Shown: positions 47,028 to 58,526, counted from the stretch's first letter. The stretch is DNA of 64,000 nt from Calvatia gigantea (GCA_025093985.1 JACAAK010000010.1:583501-647500), one strand, 5' to 3'. A program made the numbers and translations. The notes: generated by a model not told the origin, from the letters alone.

Positions 47028-47247
47028 AAATTTCAAGAGGGACAAAACTGTTCCAATGCACTTAAAATATTAATTAATTAATAACTCCCCTAAAACAAAG
47101 GATTACATAATCATACTTTGCATATGATTAGATAAGATACTGGACTATCTACAATTAAATTAGGAAGTGCACAGCCACAGTAGTCCTTGAGATATGAGCT
47201 GATCTTCTGAGAAGTTCAAAACATTGGAACGGTTTTGTCCCTTACTG
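47028..47247 (-). repeat. Right terminal inverted repeat of the Tc1 element
   Basis: Partner of 45643-45860. Inner motif GAGGGACAAAACTGTTCCAA at 47037-47056, outer inverted motif at 47222-47243 (CATTGGAACGGTTTTGTCCC). Confidence 0.92.
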
Positions 47248-47506
47248 TAGTACAGCTTGGGCTGGGTTGGGTTGTCTGCGAAAGGTAGATTACTCTTAAC
47301 TCATCGGACAATGTAGTTGGGGTGTTTGTACTTTGCTACACACGAACTGCGATCGGGCACTGCGTTATAAATTGGCGTAAGCCTTGATTTAAAAAAAAAA
47401 AAAAAAAAAATGTAGTAGTCATAGTAGAGACTATTAGGTCTCACTAGGAGGGGGTTGTCTATCAACACCCAGTTAGCATCAATGGTGCGAGGAGTGTCTG
47501 GATCAT

Positions 47507-48749
47507 CGGCATGTCACCTTGTTCCCTCAGGTCACTTACGGCCTGAGGCCGTTCACTTCTATTGCCCGCCTGCATAAGGAGGTGGTTGACAATGTTCTGG
47601 AGTCATGGCGTCAGCTGTACTCCACCTCTTCTTACAAGGGGCATAGCAACATGGATCTTGCCTCTGGGGCAGATCCATCTATTCCGGGGAAGCCGACCTA
47701 CCTTTCTGGTGGGCCTTGGCTCCCTCATGTTAGCGGTTCTAACTCACTATGTGTGAGGGCCGTGCGTGCTGTTACAGGTCATGCTCCGATTGGGTCGTAC
47801 TGAGTGCGATTCTTTCCTAACGAAGGCGTTGGCTGTTTATGTGGTGCCGCTCTTGAGGGGCGCTATCACATATTCGTCAGGTGTCCCAACCACAAAAGGG
47901 AACTTGACAGACCTCCTCAGACCATTTGTGAGCTGATTGACTTCCTGAACGCGAACCCTGTGGCCTTTGCGTTCAGACCAGATAATGCTGGGATCGGCTG
48001 AGCTGGCACGTATGGGGGGATCCTGCGGGGTCATTGGTCTTCCGGCCTACTGGGTGGGGAAGTTGTAAGGCAACAGGGGTGGGGTCCCTGGGGGGTGCTT
48101 CTGGCCTCGGCTGGTGGTGCTCCTTTCCTGGGCCTGGTTGGGGGCTTCACAGGGGGCGAAGGCGTAAACAACAGGAGTGGGGTCCCCGGGTGGTGGTGCG
48201 GGTTCATCCTGCTAAGCTGCTTTCTTGGGCGCCATCCAGGTGACACTTCGAGTTGCTACCCTGCTCGCTGGGCTGCTCTGGATCAGGACTGGGCTGATAC
48301 CCTTTCATCTGGGAAGTTGGGGGTAAGGCAGCTCCAAGCGGGGGCTCCTTGCACTGGCTCTCCTGACTACACCTGTCCCCCTGAGGGCACTTGGCTGCCA
48401 TTGCTGCTGGGTCCGCCTCTTGAGGGATGACCAGGGCACCATCGCTCCGCGACGGTGTGTCACTGGGTGTACACCACAAGACCTGGGTAACTGGGTCTTC
48501 TTCAGTGTGATGGGCATTTCGGGTGACTGGGGTAGTTTGTTCAGTAGGGGGCGACTTGGTTTGGACTGGGCTGGAAAGCTTTAGTTAGTACAGCTTGGGC
48601 TGGGTTGGGTTGTCTGCGAAAGGTAAATTACTCTTAACTCATCGGACAATGTAGTTGGGGTGTTTGTACTTTGCTACACGCGGACTGCGATCAGGCACCG
48701 CGTTATAAATTGGTGTAAGCCTTGATTTAAAAAAAAAAAAAAAAAAAAC
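47507..48749 (+). mobile_element. LINE-C, 5'-truncated (1.24 kb), duplication GAGTGTCTGGATCAT
   Basis: Carries the end of ORF2 (HVTLFPQVTYGLRPF through the Cys-rich CLCGAALEGRYHIFVRC to AFRPDNAGIG near 47998), a 3' UTR of about 720 bp and a roughly 20-base A tail. The 15-bp duplication lies at 47492-47506 and 48750-48764. Not interrupted, so it serves as the reference for the 3' end of this family and as an empty site for the Tc1 element. Inserted in gypsy-3. Confidence 0.92.
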
Positions 48750-48939
48750 GAGTGTCTGGATCATTGACCTTCTCCATTATGACCTTCTTTGTGGCTTAGT
48801 GCCGACAAAGACAAGAATCCATCTCACCAGCAATATTTACTGTATCAAAGCATTTGCCAAGTAGTTCTACTTGGTTATTTATGAAGTCGAGCACAATATT
48901 ATGTGCTCTCATGAATCCAGCCCCCATTATTAAATCATA

Positions 48940-50535
48940 TCAGTCAAAGTTGGCCATGTCAACATATGTGGTGATATTGTTTGACCTGATCTTCATGGAG
49001 ACGTTAGCTCCATACTTAATGACAGACTGACTGCCGACCATGCCCAGTTGTAAACTGTGTGGGTTGGTGAGGTTGTGTACCACAACATCGGCCACATGGG
49101 CAAAGGCTGGTGTCAACCCAGTCATGGTACTTCCTGAGTCCCAGAGGGTCCAAGCATTGACCCCATTGATGTTGATATATGTAGTGAGACACTGTTTCTC
49201 GCTCAGTAGTACTTGGGGCCTCATCTGAGGCTCCTTTTCAATGTGAAGTTGTACACATCTAATGCGTTGAGGTTCTATCTCGATCTGTGGGCCTTCCTCC
49301 ACTATGGTGTCATTCATTGCATGGAGAAAATCAAAGTTGCCTGATGCCTCGGACTCTGCATAATCAGAGTCATATACCTTGACCTCAACAAGATCAGTCT
49401 CTTCTTCATATATGAAGGCATGCTCTTCCTCTGCTGGTTCTTCTGGTTCTATCTGGGGTTCCTCCTCAGGTATGTCCTTGAGATCACTGATCACGGTGTG
49501 GGTGGCATATAAGAATGATTTCTGTTTGCCCTTATTCGGGCAATTACTGGCATAGTGGTTGCCACTACAATTGTGACACACTACTGGCTTATTAGGCTGC
49601 TTAGTGCCCTCTTGTAGCCATGCCACAGGGTGGAACGGTTTAAATGTCCTATTACTATGGTCATCTCGAGGTTTCAAGGGACCAGGTTCATATTGTTGAG
49701 GAGGAGGTTTGTTTACCTTCTTAGCAGGTATATATTTGCAGCTGTTAGCCACATTTCAAGGGACTAGTGTAGTCCCATGTGATACAAGCTTTCGACGAGG
49801 ATCATGAGGAGCCTTAGCAGACACCGTTTGCTTTAAGGAGCTCCAAAGTGAGCTGTTGTTCTTGCTAGTTTGCAAGTTTTTATGATAGAAGGAGTTAACC
49901 TTCAACCTATTCTCATACCATATGGCAAATGTGAGGAAATTGTCAAGGGAGTTGGCATTAGGTGTCAACCTGTGATTGAACAGTAGATCTGTTCTCATAT
50001 CCTCAGGTATTCCTTCCAGGAATACTTTGATGAGTGAGTAATCGTCTGGGTGCACCATTATGCACTAGGCGTGATTCATAAGGGCATCGTAAAAGCCCTA
50101 TACTCCAATCATCATATTGTAGCACACACAATGAAGACCTTTACATGCGTTATGCATTGACATTGGTAGCACAAATCTGTCATACAGAATGATTAGGACG
50201 TCTTCAAATGTCCAGTCAAATCTTGTCCAATTGACATTGATAACATACCTCATTACCATGTTCTTAGCCTCACCTCTGAGGTAATATGGGAGCAATCAAA
50301 GCCTTAGACAATCCAAGGCAGGGCTTGTTCCTCCTATGCCTCATAAAGTGAAATCTATACATAATGAAGAAACAAAATTCTCTAAGTCACTAAATTTCTG
50401 GCTGCCAGAGTACAGTTCTACTCCACTATCCTGAGGTAATCTCTGGTTGGATGACTTATATCCTGCCAGGAACTCAAAGGGTTGTGTGAGATACTCTTGC
50501 ACTGTTCAGCAGATGCAGTCATGCATCTTTTCTTT
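48940..50535 (-). pseudogene. Gypsy-3 gag and protease
   Basis: Capsid and processing part of gypsy-3. 50295-50098 reads LPYYLRGEAKNMVMRYV and WTFEDVLIILYDRFV, typical of a retrotransposon gag. 50058-49756 continues (VFLEGIPEDMRTDLL; FLTFAIWYENRLK). 49752-48940 (270 open codons) contains a zinc knuckle, CHNCSGNHYASNC (spacing CX2CX3HX4C, one shorter than usual), an acidic Glu-rich linker, and the aspartic protease motif WTLWDSGSTMTGL near 49140. The gag N-terminus beyond 50535 was displaced by LINE-D. A few stops separate the pieces. 48765-48939 is the sequence between the protease and the LINE-C insertion point. Confidence 0.82.
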
Positions 50536-50553
50536 GTGTCTTCATAGTGTCTC

Positions 50554-53500
50554 TTTTTTTTTTTTTTTTTTTTAAATCATGGCTTGTGCCAATTTATAAT
50601 GCGGTGCCTGATCGCAGTCCACATGTAGCCAAGTACAAACCCCTAACTACATTGTCCGATGAGTTGAGAGTAATCTACCTTTCGCAAACAGCCCAACCCA
50701 GCCCAAGCCATACTAACCAAAGCTTTCCAACCTAACCTGAGCCAAGCCACCCCCTACTGAACAAACCACCCCGGTTGCCCAAAATGCCCATCACACTGAA
50801 GAAGACCCAGTTACCCAGGTCTTGTGGTGTACACCCAGTGACGCACCGTCGCCATGCAACGGTGCCCTGATCATCCCTCAGGAGGCGGACCCAGCAGCAA
50901 TGGCGGCCGAGTGCCCTCAGGGGGACAGGTGTAGTCAGGAGAGCCAGCGCAAGGAGCCCCCGCTTGGAGCCGCCTTACCCCCAACTTCCCAGATGAAAGG
51001 GTATCAGCCTGGACCCGATCTAGAGCAGCACAGCAGGCAGGGTAGCAACTCGAAGTGCTGCCTAGATGGCACCCAAGAAAGCAGCTGAGCAGGACGAGCC
51101 TGTACTGCCACCTGGGGACCCAACCCCCATTATTTTAAGCCTTCACCCCGCGAAGCCCCCAACCAGGCCCAGGAAAGGAGCACCACCAGCCGAGGCCAGA
51201 AGCACCCCCCAGGGACCCCACCCCTGTTGCCTTACAACTTCCCCACCCAGTAGGCCGGAAGACCAATGACCCTGCAGGAGCCCTCCGTGCACGCCAGCTC
51301 AACCGATCCCAGCATCATCTGGTCTGAACGCAAAGGCCCCTGGGTTTGCGTTCAGGAAATCAATCAGCTCACAAATGGTCTGAGGAGGTCTGTCAAGCTC
51401 CCTCTTGTGGTTGGGACACCTGACAAATATGTGATAGCACCCCTCGAGAGCGGCACCACACGAGCAGCCAATGCCTTCGTTAGGAAAGAATCGCACTTGG
51501 TACGACCCAATCGGAGCATGACCTGTGACGGCACGCACAGCCCTCGCACATAGCGAGTTAGAACCGCTGACATGAGGGAGCCAAGGCCCACCAGAAAGGT
51601 AGGTCGGCTTCTCCGGAATAGATGGATCTGCCCCAGAGGCAAGATCCATGTTGCTACGCCCCTTGTAAGAAGAGGTGGAGTACAGCTGATGCCATGACTC
51701 CAGAACATTGTCGACTGCCTCCTTGCACAGGCAGGCAATAGAAGTGAATGGCCTTAGGCCATAAGCAACCTGAGGAAACGAGGTGACATGCCAGTGCACA
51801 GCATGGTGGAACTCCCACTTCTTGGAAGAAGGGACAGTGAGAAATTCAATGCCCCTCCAGGAATCCCCAGAGAGCCATCGCTTAAGCACCACACACACCC
51901 CTTGGGACAGCATCTGCCCGGAATGTGTAGACGGATCAACTGCAAGCTTCGCTGACACAATAGAATCAGTGAATACACGTATGAGCCTGACATCATCCTG
52001 CTTAAGAGCAAAATGAATGCCAAGTGCAATGGCTATGAGCTCAGCATCAGGTGCTGTAACTCGACCCGCCACACGAGTGATCTCACAGAGACACTCACGC
52101 TGGCGATATACATGAGCAGATGAGACTGCCTGGAACTTGCCATGAAGTGGCAGACTTGCATCCACTGCCATATGGATAATCCCGAGGTCCTCTCTGCACT
52201 CCCTAAGGCACGCATTGAGAGCATACATATGCTTGGGGTCAACATTGCCCTCCACATCGAGTTTCACCTCCATGAACGACACCTGGTCAGGGTGGCAGTC
52301 CATCAGGCAGTATCCAGGCCGATTAATTGAAGCCATGGGCTCAAATTCCTCGACGAGGTTTACCAGGTTGGAGTCAGCCTGGATTAAGGAGCCTTTAGTC
52401 TTCTTGCAAATTGCAGGAGACATAAGACCAATAGAGCAGGTATGCAGCTTGGCAGACCCAGAATACTCAGGGCTCATGAGGGCTCTAAGGGGATGATTAG
52501 GTGACAGGGTCTTGATCCTGTAGTCCGACCTGACAGCAAGCTTCTGTATATGAAGCTGGATAGGTATGAGACCTGCGAATGACTCCGCAGCCCCAGTAGG
52601 AGCAGTCCGGAATGCACCTGTAATCCACAGGGCCACCTGCCTTTACATGACATTCAGGCTCTTAAGGGCCGCCTTACAGCGGGAGCCCTTGAAGAACCAT
52701 AGTTTGAAGCCATATGTCACAATAGGGACAACACACGACCGATAAAGGAGGCGCTTCTGCATAGGCCGCAAGCCCCTTGTAGAATTACCAAGCATCTTCA
52801 TGGCTTTCACAGTAGAAAGTGCTTTAGTAGAGTAATAGTGAACATGCTCCTTAAAAGTAAGGGCACGGTCGAAGTAGAAGCCCAAATACCTCCAATAGGG
52901 TTTGGGCCGGAGCGGTGTATCACCAGTGAATGGGGCAAAGCCCAGGTCAATCGGTGGATTATCATCCCCGTGTTTGCAGGAGAAGTGAAAAACCTCAGAC
53001 TTGTCATGCTCAAGTACCAAGGCAAAGTACTCAAAGAGCCTGAATATAATACCATATGCCTCCTTAAGAGCTACAAGGTTGGATTTCCAGTCCTTAGACT
53101 GGGCAATGATGGTACCATCATTGATATATGACAGAAGGGTCGTCCCTAAGCGTGACGCCTCCCTGTCAAAAAGCCACATTAGCGGAGCTATGTATAAGGC
53201 TGATAGGATGGGGGAGAGGGCAGAGCCCTGCCCTACCCCCACATCCGATGGAAACAGCTCGGACTTGAAAGAATCCCAGCAATACTGGGTCTTCCATCCT
53301 ACCAAGTAGTGCGTAAAGAACTCGACCAACTCAGGGGCAAATCCTTGCTTGCGGAGTATTGCAACCAGCATATCATGGTGCAATGATGGGAAGAACTGCA
53401 CTATGTCAAATGCCACAATGCTAGTCCTGAGGCCCTTGGCCCAACCTGCTCTTACGATGTGGGTCAGCATCAGGCCAGCATCTTCAGTGGATCGTTGGAT

Positions 53501-53871
53501 CACACCTCTGAGCTGATTAGGGTGAAAGACCCCAAATTTGACAGAGTCAAACTGGAGCCTAGTCGCGATCATTTTCTCAAACAGCTTACCTAGCGTGTTG
53601 AGAAGAACTATAGGCCGGAAGGCCTTGGGTGTAGAGTATGCAGGCTTACCTGGCTTAGGGATAATAACTGACATAGATTCTTTAAAATACTCTGGCCAGC
53701 AGCCTAGACGAACACAGGCACTAGCTAGACGTATGAAGATCGGCAGGGAGTCCCCAAGCACGATCTGTTTGAGCATCCTCCATGTAACGTGGTTGGGGCC
53801 CGGAGCAGAGATTTTGGAGCAGGCAGACAGTGCGTCAACCAGCTCCTTGTCCGAGAAGTCAACCCACTCTC
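50554..53871 (-). mobile_element. LINE-D (3.3 kb), duplication TCTTCATAGTGTCTC
   Basis: Poly(T) at 50554-50573, 3' UTR to about 51298, ORF2 to 53871. The 15-bp target duplication is exact at 50539-50553 and 53872-53886. Inserted into gypsy-3 gag. 5'-truncated: the endonuclease and any ORF1 are absent. Confidence 0.95.
51299..53871 (-). pseudogene. LINE-D ORF2: RT, RNase H and zinc finger, one nonsense codon
   Basis: About 857 codons with a single stop (at 52642-52637, TAA in place of a Gln codon after SLNVM). RT: SAPGPNHVTWRMLKQ, IIPKPGKPAYSTPKAFRPIV, AFDIVQFFPSLHHD and GQGSALSPILSALYIA. The catalytic loop reads SYINDGT, so the first Asp of the YVDD seen in LINE-A and LINE-E is Asn here. RNase H follows (HMAVDASLPLHGKF ... 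DAELIAIALGIHF ... RVFTDSIVS), then the C-terminal zinc finger GCSCGAALEGCYHIFVRC. This gives the most complete view of the family's ORF2 in the window. RT activity would be lost through both changes. Confidence 0.92.
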
Positions 53872-53886
53872 TCTTCATAGTGTCTC

Positions 53887-54311
53887 CATTACACTGGGTG
53901 ATACATTTGGGACCTCACAAGTGAGAGAGTGACCTCTCACCTGTGTGTGGTCTCGGACTGGCAGTAGTCCCATTACTGTGTTAGGACCTAAGTTAGGTTT
54001 AGCCAGTGGAATTGGGTGTACTCCCAGGAATCAGTTCAGTCCCATGGAGGATGGTGAGGTTTTTACTCAAGATGTCGAGTAATGGCCTGCCATTCCAAAC
54101 CTGCTAGGGGTGTTTAGGGTGGGCATAGGCATGAAGCCAACTACCCGAGTTGGCGCCCTAGCTGGGGTCCTTGGTATGGATAGGTACCATGCTATGGCAC
54201 TAAGAGGCATTGATGGTTGTTGGGAGTGAGGGTTTTGTGGCAAGTTTTACTGTGAGTTCCCTCTGACCGATGGAGCCAATCTTGGTGTGGTAGTTCTGGG
54301 TGGTGAATGTG
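53887..54311 (-). other. Gypsy-3 leader region, non-coding
   Basis: Between LINE-D and LINE-E; no supported frame. By position it is the leader and gag start of gypsy-3. TTGGCGCCCTAGCTGGGG near 54149 was considered as a primer site, but no LTR end lies beside it. Confidence 0.4.
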
Positions 54312-57300
54312 TTTTTTTTTTTTTTTTTTTTAAATCATGGCTTGCGCCAATTTATAATGTGGTGCCCGATCGCAGTCTGCGTGTAGCTAAGTACAAAGCC
54401 CCAACTACAAAGTCTGATGAGTTGAGAGTAATCTACTGTTCAGAAACAGCCCAACCCAACCCAAGTGTTAGCCCAGACCAAACCAGACCCCTCCTACTTG
54501 CCAAATCCCCCAGTCACCCAAAATGCCCATCACACTGAAAAAGACCCAGTTGCCCAGGTCTTGTGGTGTACACCCAGTAACGCACCGTCACAGAGCGACA
54601 GTGCCCTGATCATCCCTCAAGAGGCGGACCCAGCGGCAACGGCGGCTGAGTGCTCTCAAGGGGACAGGTGTAGTCAGGAGAGCCAGCGCAAGAGGCCCCT
54701 GCTTGGAGCCGCCTTACCCCTAGCTTCCCAGGTGAAAGGGTATCAGCCCAGACCTGATCCAGAGCAACCCAGCAGACAGGGTAGCAACTCGAAGCATCGC
54801 CTAGACAGCGCCCAAGAAAGCAGCTTAGCAGGACAAACCTGCACTGCCACCCGGGGACCCCACCCCTGTTATTTACGCCCTCGCCCCCCACGAAGCCCTT
54901 AACCAGGCCCAGGAAAGGAGAACCACCAGCCAAGGCCAGAAGCACCCCCCAGGGACCCCACCCCTGTTGCCTTGCGACTTCTCCACCCAGTAGGCCAGAA
55001 GACCAGTGACCCCGCAGGAGCCCCCCATGCGTACCAGCTCAGCCGACCCCAGCATTATCTGGTCTGAATACAAAGGCCCCAGAGTTTGCATTCAGAAAAT
55101 CAATCAGCTCACGAATGGTCTGAGGAGGTCTGTCAAGTTCCCTTTTGTGGTTGGGACACCTGACAAATATATGATAGCGCCCCTCGAGAGCGGCACCACA
55201 CGAACAGCCAATGCTTTCATTAGGAAAGAATCGCACTCGGTACGACCCAATTGGAGTATGACCTGTGATGGCATGCACGGCCCTCGCACATAGCGAGTTA
55301 GAACTGCTAACATGAGGGAGCCAGGGCCCACCAGAAAGGTAGGTCGGCTTCCCTGGAATAGATGGATCTGCCCCAGAGGCAAGATCCATGTTGCTACGCC
55401 CCTTATAAGAAGAGGTAGAGTACAGCTGATGCCATGACTCCAGAACATCATCGACCACCTCTTTACACAGGCGGGCAATAGAAGTGAATGGCCTTAGGCC
55501 ATAAGCAACCTGAGGGAACGAGGTAACATACTAGTGGACAGCATGGTGAAACTCCCACTTCTCGGAAGAAGGGACAGCGAGGAATTCAATGCCTCTCCGG
55601 GGATCCCCAGAGAGCCATCATTTAAGTGCCACACACACCCCCTGGGACAGCATCTGCCCGGAGTGTGTAGACGGATCAACTGCGAGCTTCGCTGACACAA
55701 TAGAATCAGTGAAAACGCGTATAAGCCTGACGTCATCCTGCTTGAGGGCAAAATGAACTCCAAGCACAATGGCCATGAGCTCAGCATCAGGTGCTGTGAC
55801 TCGGCCTGCCATGCGAGTAATCTCCCGGAGACACTCACGTCGGCAATAGACATGGGCAGATGAGACTGCCTGGAACTTGCCATGAAGCGGAAGACTTGCA
55901 TCCGTCGCCATATGGACAATCCCGAGATCCTCTCTGCACTCCCTAAGGTATGCATTGAGAGCATACATATGCGCGGGGTCAGTATTACCCTCCGCATTGA
56001 GTTTCACCTCCATGAACGACACCTGGTCAGGGTGGCAGTCCATCAGGCGGTATCCGGGCCAATTAATTGAGGCCATGGGCTCAAATTCCTCGACGAGGTT
56101 CACCAGGTTGGAATCAGCCTGGATTAAAGAGCCTTTAGTCTTCTTGCGAACTGCAGGAGACATAAGACCGATAGAGCAGGCATGCAGCTTAGCAGACCCA
56201 GAATACTCAGGGCTCATAAGGGCCCTAAGTGGATGATTAGGCGACAGGGTCTTAATCCTGTAGTCTGACCTGAAAGCAAGCTTCTGTATATGAAGCTGGA
56301 TAGGTATGAGACCCGCGAATGACTCCGCAGCCCCGGTAGGAGCAGTCCAGAATGCACCTGTAATCCACAGGGCTGCCCGCCTTTGCATGACATTCAGGCT
56401 CTTAAGGGTCGCCTTGCAGCAGGAACCCTTGAAGAACCAGAGTTTGAAGCTGTATGTCGCAACGGGGACAACACACGACCGATAGAGGAGGCACTTCTGC
56501 ATAGGCTGTAAGCCCCTCGTAGAGTTACCAAGCATCTTCATGGCTTTCACCGTAGAGAGTGCCTTGGTAGAATAGTAATGAACATGCTCCTTGAAGGTAA
56601 GGGCATGGTCGAAGTAGAAACCCAAGTACCTCCAATAGGGCTTGGGCCGAAGCAGTGTATCACTAGTGAACGGGGCAAAGCCCAGGTCAATCGGTGGATT
56701 ATCATCCCCGTGCTTGCAGGAGAAATGAAAAACCTCAGACTTGTCATGTTCAAGTACCAAGGCAAAGCGCTCAAAGAGCCTGAATATAATACCATATGCC
56801 TCCTTAAGAGCCACAAGGTTGGAGCCCCAGTCCTTGGACTGGGCAATGATGGTACCATCATCGACGTATAACAGAAGGGTCATCCCTAAGTGTGATGCCT
56901 CCCTGTCAAAAAGCCACATTAGTGGAGCTATGTATAAGGCTGACAGGACGGGGAAAAGGGCAGAGCCCTGCCCTACCCCCACATCCGATGGAAATGGCTC
57001 AGACTTGAAAGAATCCCAGCAATACTGGGTCTTCCATCCTACCAAGTAGTGCGCAAAGAACTCGACCAACTCAGGGGCAAATCCTTGCTTGCGAAGTATT
57101 GCAACCAACATATCATGGTGCAATGATGGGAAAAACTGCGCTATGTCAAATGCCACAATGCTAGTCCTGAGGCCCTTAGCCCAACCCGCTCTTACGATAT
57201 GGGTCAGCATCAGGCCAGCATCTTCGGTAGACCGTTGGATCACACCTCTGAGCTGATTAGGGTGAAAGACCCCAAATTTGACAGAGTCAAACTGGAGTCT

Positions 57301-57684
57301 AGTCGCGATCATTTTCTCAAACAGCTTACCCAGCGTGTTGAGAAGAACTATAGGCCGGAAGGCCTTGGGTGTAGAGTATGCAGGCTTACCTGGCTTAGGG
57401 ATAATAACCAACATAGATTCTTTGAAATACTCTGGCTAGCAGCCTAGACGAACACAGGCACTAGCTAGACATACGAAGATCAGCAGGGCATCCCCAAGCA
57501 CAATCTGTTTGAGCGTCCTCCACGTAACATGGTCGGGGCCCAGAGTAGAGACTTTGGAGCAGGCAGACAGTGCGTCAACCAGCTCCTTGTCCGAGAAGTC
57601 AACCCACTCCCGCCATGGAAGTGCAGGGAGCGGATCAATAACGGGGATATCACACTCACGCCCGGAGGCAGAGTTGTAGGTACC
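54312..57684 (-). mobile_element. LINE-E (3.4 kb)
   Basis: Poly(T) at 54312-54331, then 3' UTR and ORF2. It reaches about 70 bp further 5' than LINE-D (coding SASGRECDIPVIDPLPALPW). No clear target duplication: the left flank is gypsy-3 leader and the right flank a copia LTR. The insertion was therefore accompanied by deletion, or the locus rearranged later. Confidence 0.88.
55039..57684 (-). pseudogene. LINE-E ORF2: RT, RNase H and zinc finger
   Basis: 598 open codons from 57414 to 55618 cover RT and most of RNase H. The catalytic loop LYVDDGT is intact (near 56865). It is broken upstream by TGG to TAG (about 57438) and downstream by CGA to TGA at 55618 and another stop near 55530. The zinc-finger end is at 55458-55039 (GCSCGAALEGRYHIFVRC). 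Sequence differs from LINE-D by scattered substitutions. It preserves the polymerase site that LINE-D has lost. Confidence 0.9.
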
Positions 57685-57786
57685 GTGATGTCCATTATTA
57701 TCAACCCTCTGAAAGTGAAGTACTCAAGACCCATTTCAGCTATAAATAGACTGAACCAACATAGTGGTACGGATTGAGATTCAACA
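57685..57786 (-). repeat. Partial copia LTR (102 bp)
   Basis: GTGATGTCCATTATTATC ... GAGATTCAACA; matches the right end of the LTR at 9951. It sits against copia-F coding as a 3' LTR, truncated by LINE-E. Confidence 0.8.
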
Positions 57787-57818
57787 CTCCTCCTCACTTG
57801 AGGGAGGGAAGATCAATG

Positions 57819-57995
57819 CTTCAACTATCAAGTGATATAAGTCATGCTCTGAACATTGAAAGGTCTTCTTCAATAATCAAGTGGCAATGCCAGACATTGA
57901 CATTGGAATCTTTAACAAATAAGTGGCAAGGCCAAGCTTTATAGGTAAAGTCATCAATGAACAAGCAGATAAATCCAGCATTGAAGTTGGAAAGG
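57819..57995 (-). repeat. Degenerate tandem array, 4 units of about 44 bp
   Basis: Units start at about 57819, 57865, 57910 and 57952. Each resembles the single-copy segment of copia-C and D that reads CTTCAATGATCGAGCRGC, with a shared core of TCAAYRATCAAGTGGCAA type. Strongly diverged from one another. Confidence 0.6.
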
Positions 57996-58526
57996 AAAGA
58001 CCTATAATGGAGAGGAATTGATTCTGGTTGCTAGGATGCCCCCAAAGGAACAATAGCATGATAGTTTTGTAAGGCAGCAACTTTCTGCCAGTGACAACAT
58101 ATCACCAGTTCAAGTTTATAACTGTGGCGGATGCTGGCAAAGTGTAGCTCAAATCAATGCTCAAAGAGCTCCTCTAGAAATTGTAACAACAATTCATATA
58201 ACATGAAGTGTTTAACCAATTCTGTTTTTCTGTGTTGGTGCAGAAAGAGAAACCATTCTGCTAATGCAAAATCCTAAGTAATAAATCACTGGTTGCTATC
58301 AAGTGCATGAATATTGTGAGGTCAGGAAAGCAGCAATCTGTGCCAGTGTAACCAAGGCCATTGTCAGTGAAGACTATAATAAATCAAGCCTTGTTTTGAC
58401 TAACTTGAACAGTTATCCAAATTAATGGAATTTGTGAATGGAAGGAGACTTATGTGTATCCTCCATACAAAAGGCATTTCAGCCAATGCAGACTAAGGCT
58501 TCAGGCCCAAGGAATTGCATTCCTGC

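Larger units (their letters stand above)
45643..47247 (+). mobile_element. Tc1-type DNA transposon (1605 bp), TA duplication, about 215-bp inverted repeats
   Basis: Ends CAGTAAGGGACAAAACCG and its reverse complement, flanked by TA at 45641-45642 and 47248-47249. Removing the element leaves CTTTAGTTAGTACAGC, exactly the sequence of the unoccupied LINE copies at 48578-48593 and (reverse) 42630-42646. It contains a single intact transposase. Inserted in the 3' UTR of LINE-B. Confidence 0.97.
41624..47410 (+). mobile_element. LINE-B, 5'-truncated, interrupted by LINE-A and the Tc1 element
   Basis: Parts: 41624-42472 (RNase H region of ORF2, coding AVRSDYRIKTLSPNH ... VDDVLES), 45362-45642 and 47250-47410 (3' UTR and poly(A)). 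Target duplication TGTAGTGGTCATAG (41610-41623) and TGTAGTAGTCATAG (47411-47424). Compared with LINE-C, about 700 bp (equivalent to 47605-48305) are missing where LINE-A sits. Confidence 0.88.
34718..54311 (-). mobile_element. Gypsy-3: large Ty3/gypsy element, heavily invaded
   Basis: A minus-strand element inserted in copia-D. From 5' to 3': leader 54311-53887, gag 50535-48940, pol 41589-37805, an unrecognised ORF 37722-35216, purine tract, 3' LTR 34718-34976. Insertions inside it: LINE-D (50554-53871), LINE-C (47507-48749), LINE-B with LINE-A and the Tc1 element (41624-47410), and the solo C2 LTR (39705-39998). The 5' LTR was not found; the right end is lost at LINE-E or at a later rearrangement. 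Confidence 0.82.

Noticed and set aside
54149..54166. Gypsy-3 primer-binding site (TTGGCGCCCTAGCTGGGG)
   Set aside because: No LTR end borders it, and it was not matched to a tRNA 3' end.
34718..54311. Gypsy-3 as an endogenous retrovirus with envelope
   Set aside because: The gene after pol shows no signal peptide, membrane anchor or cysteine pattern of an envelope; it is listed only as unknown.
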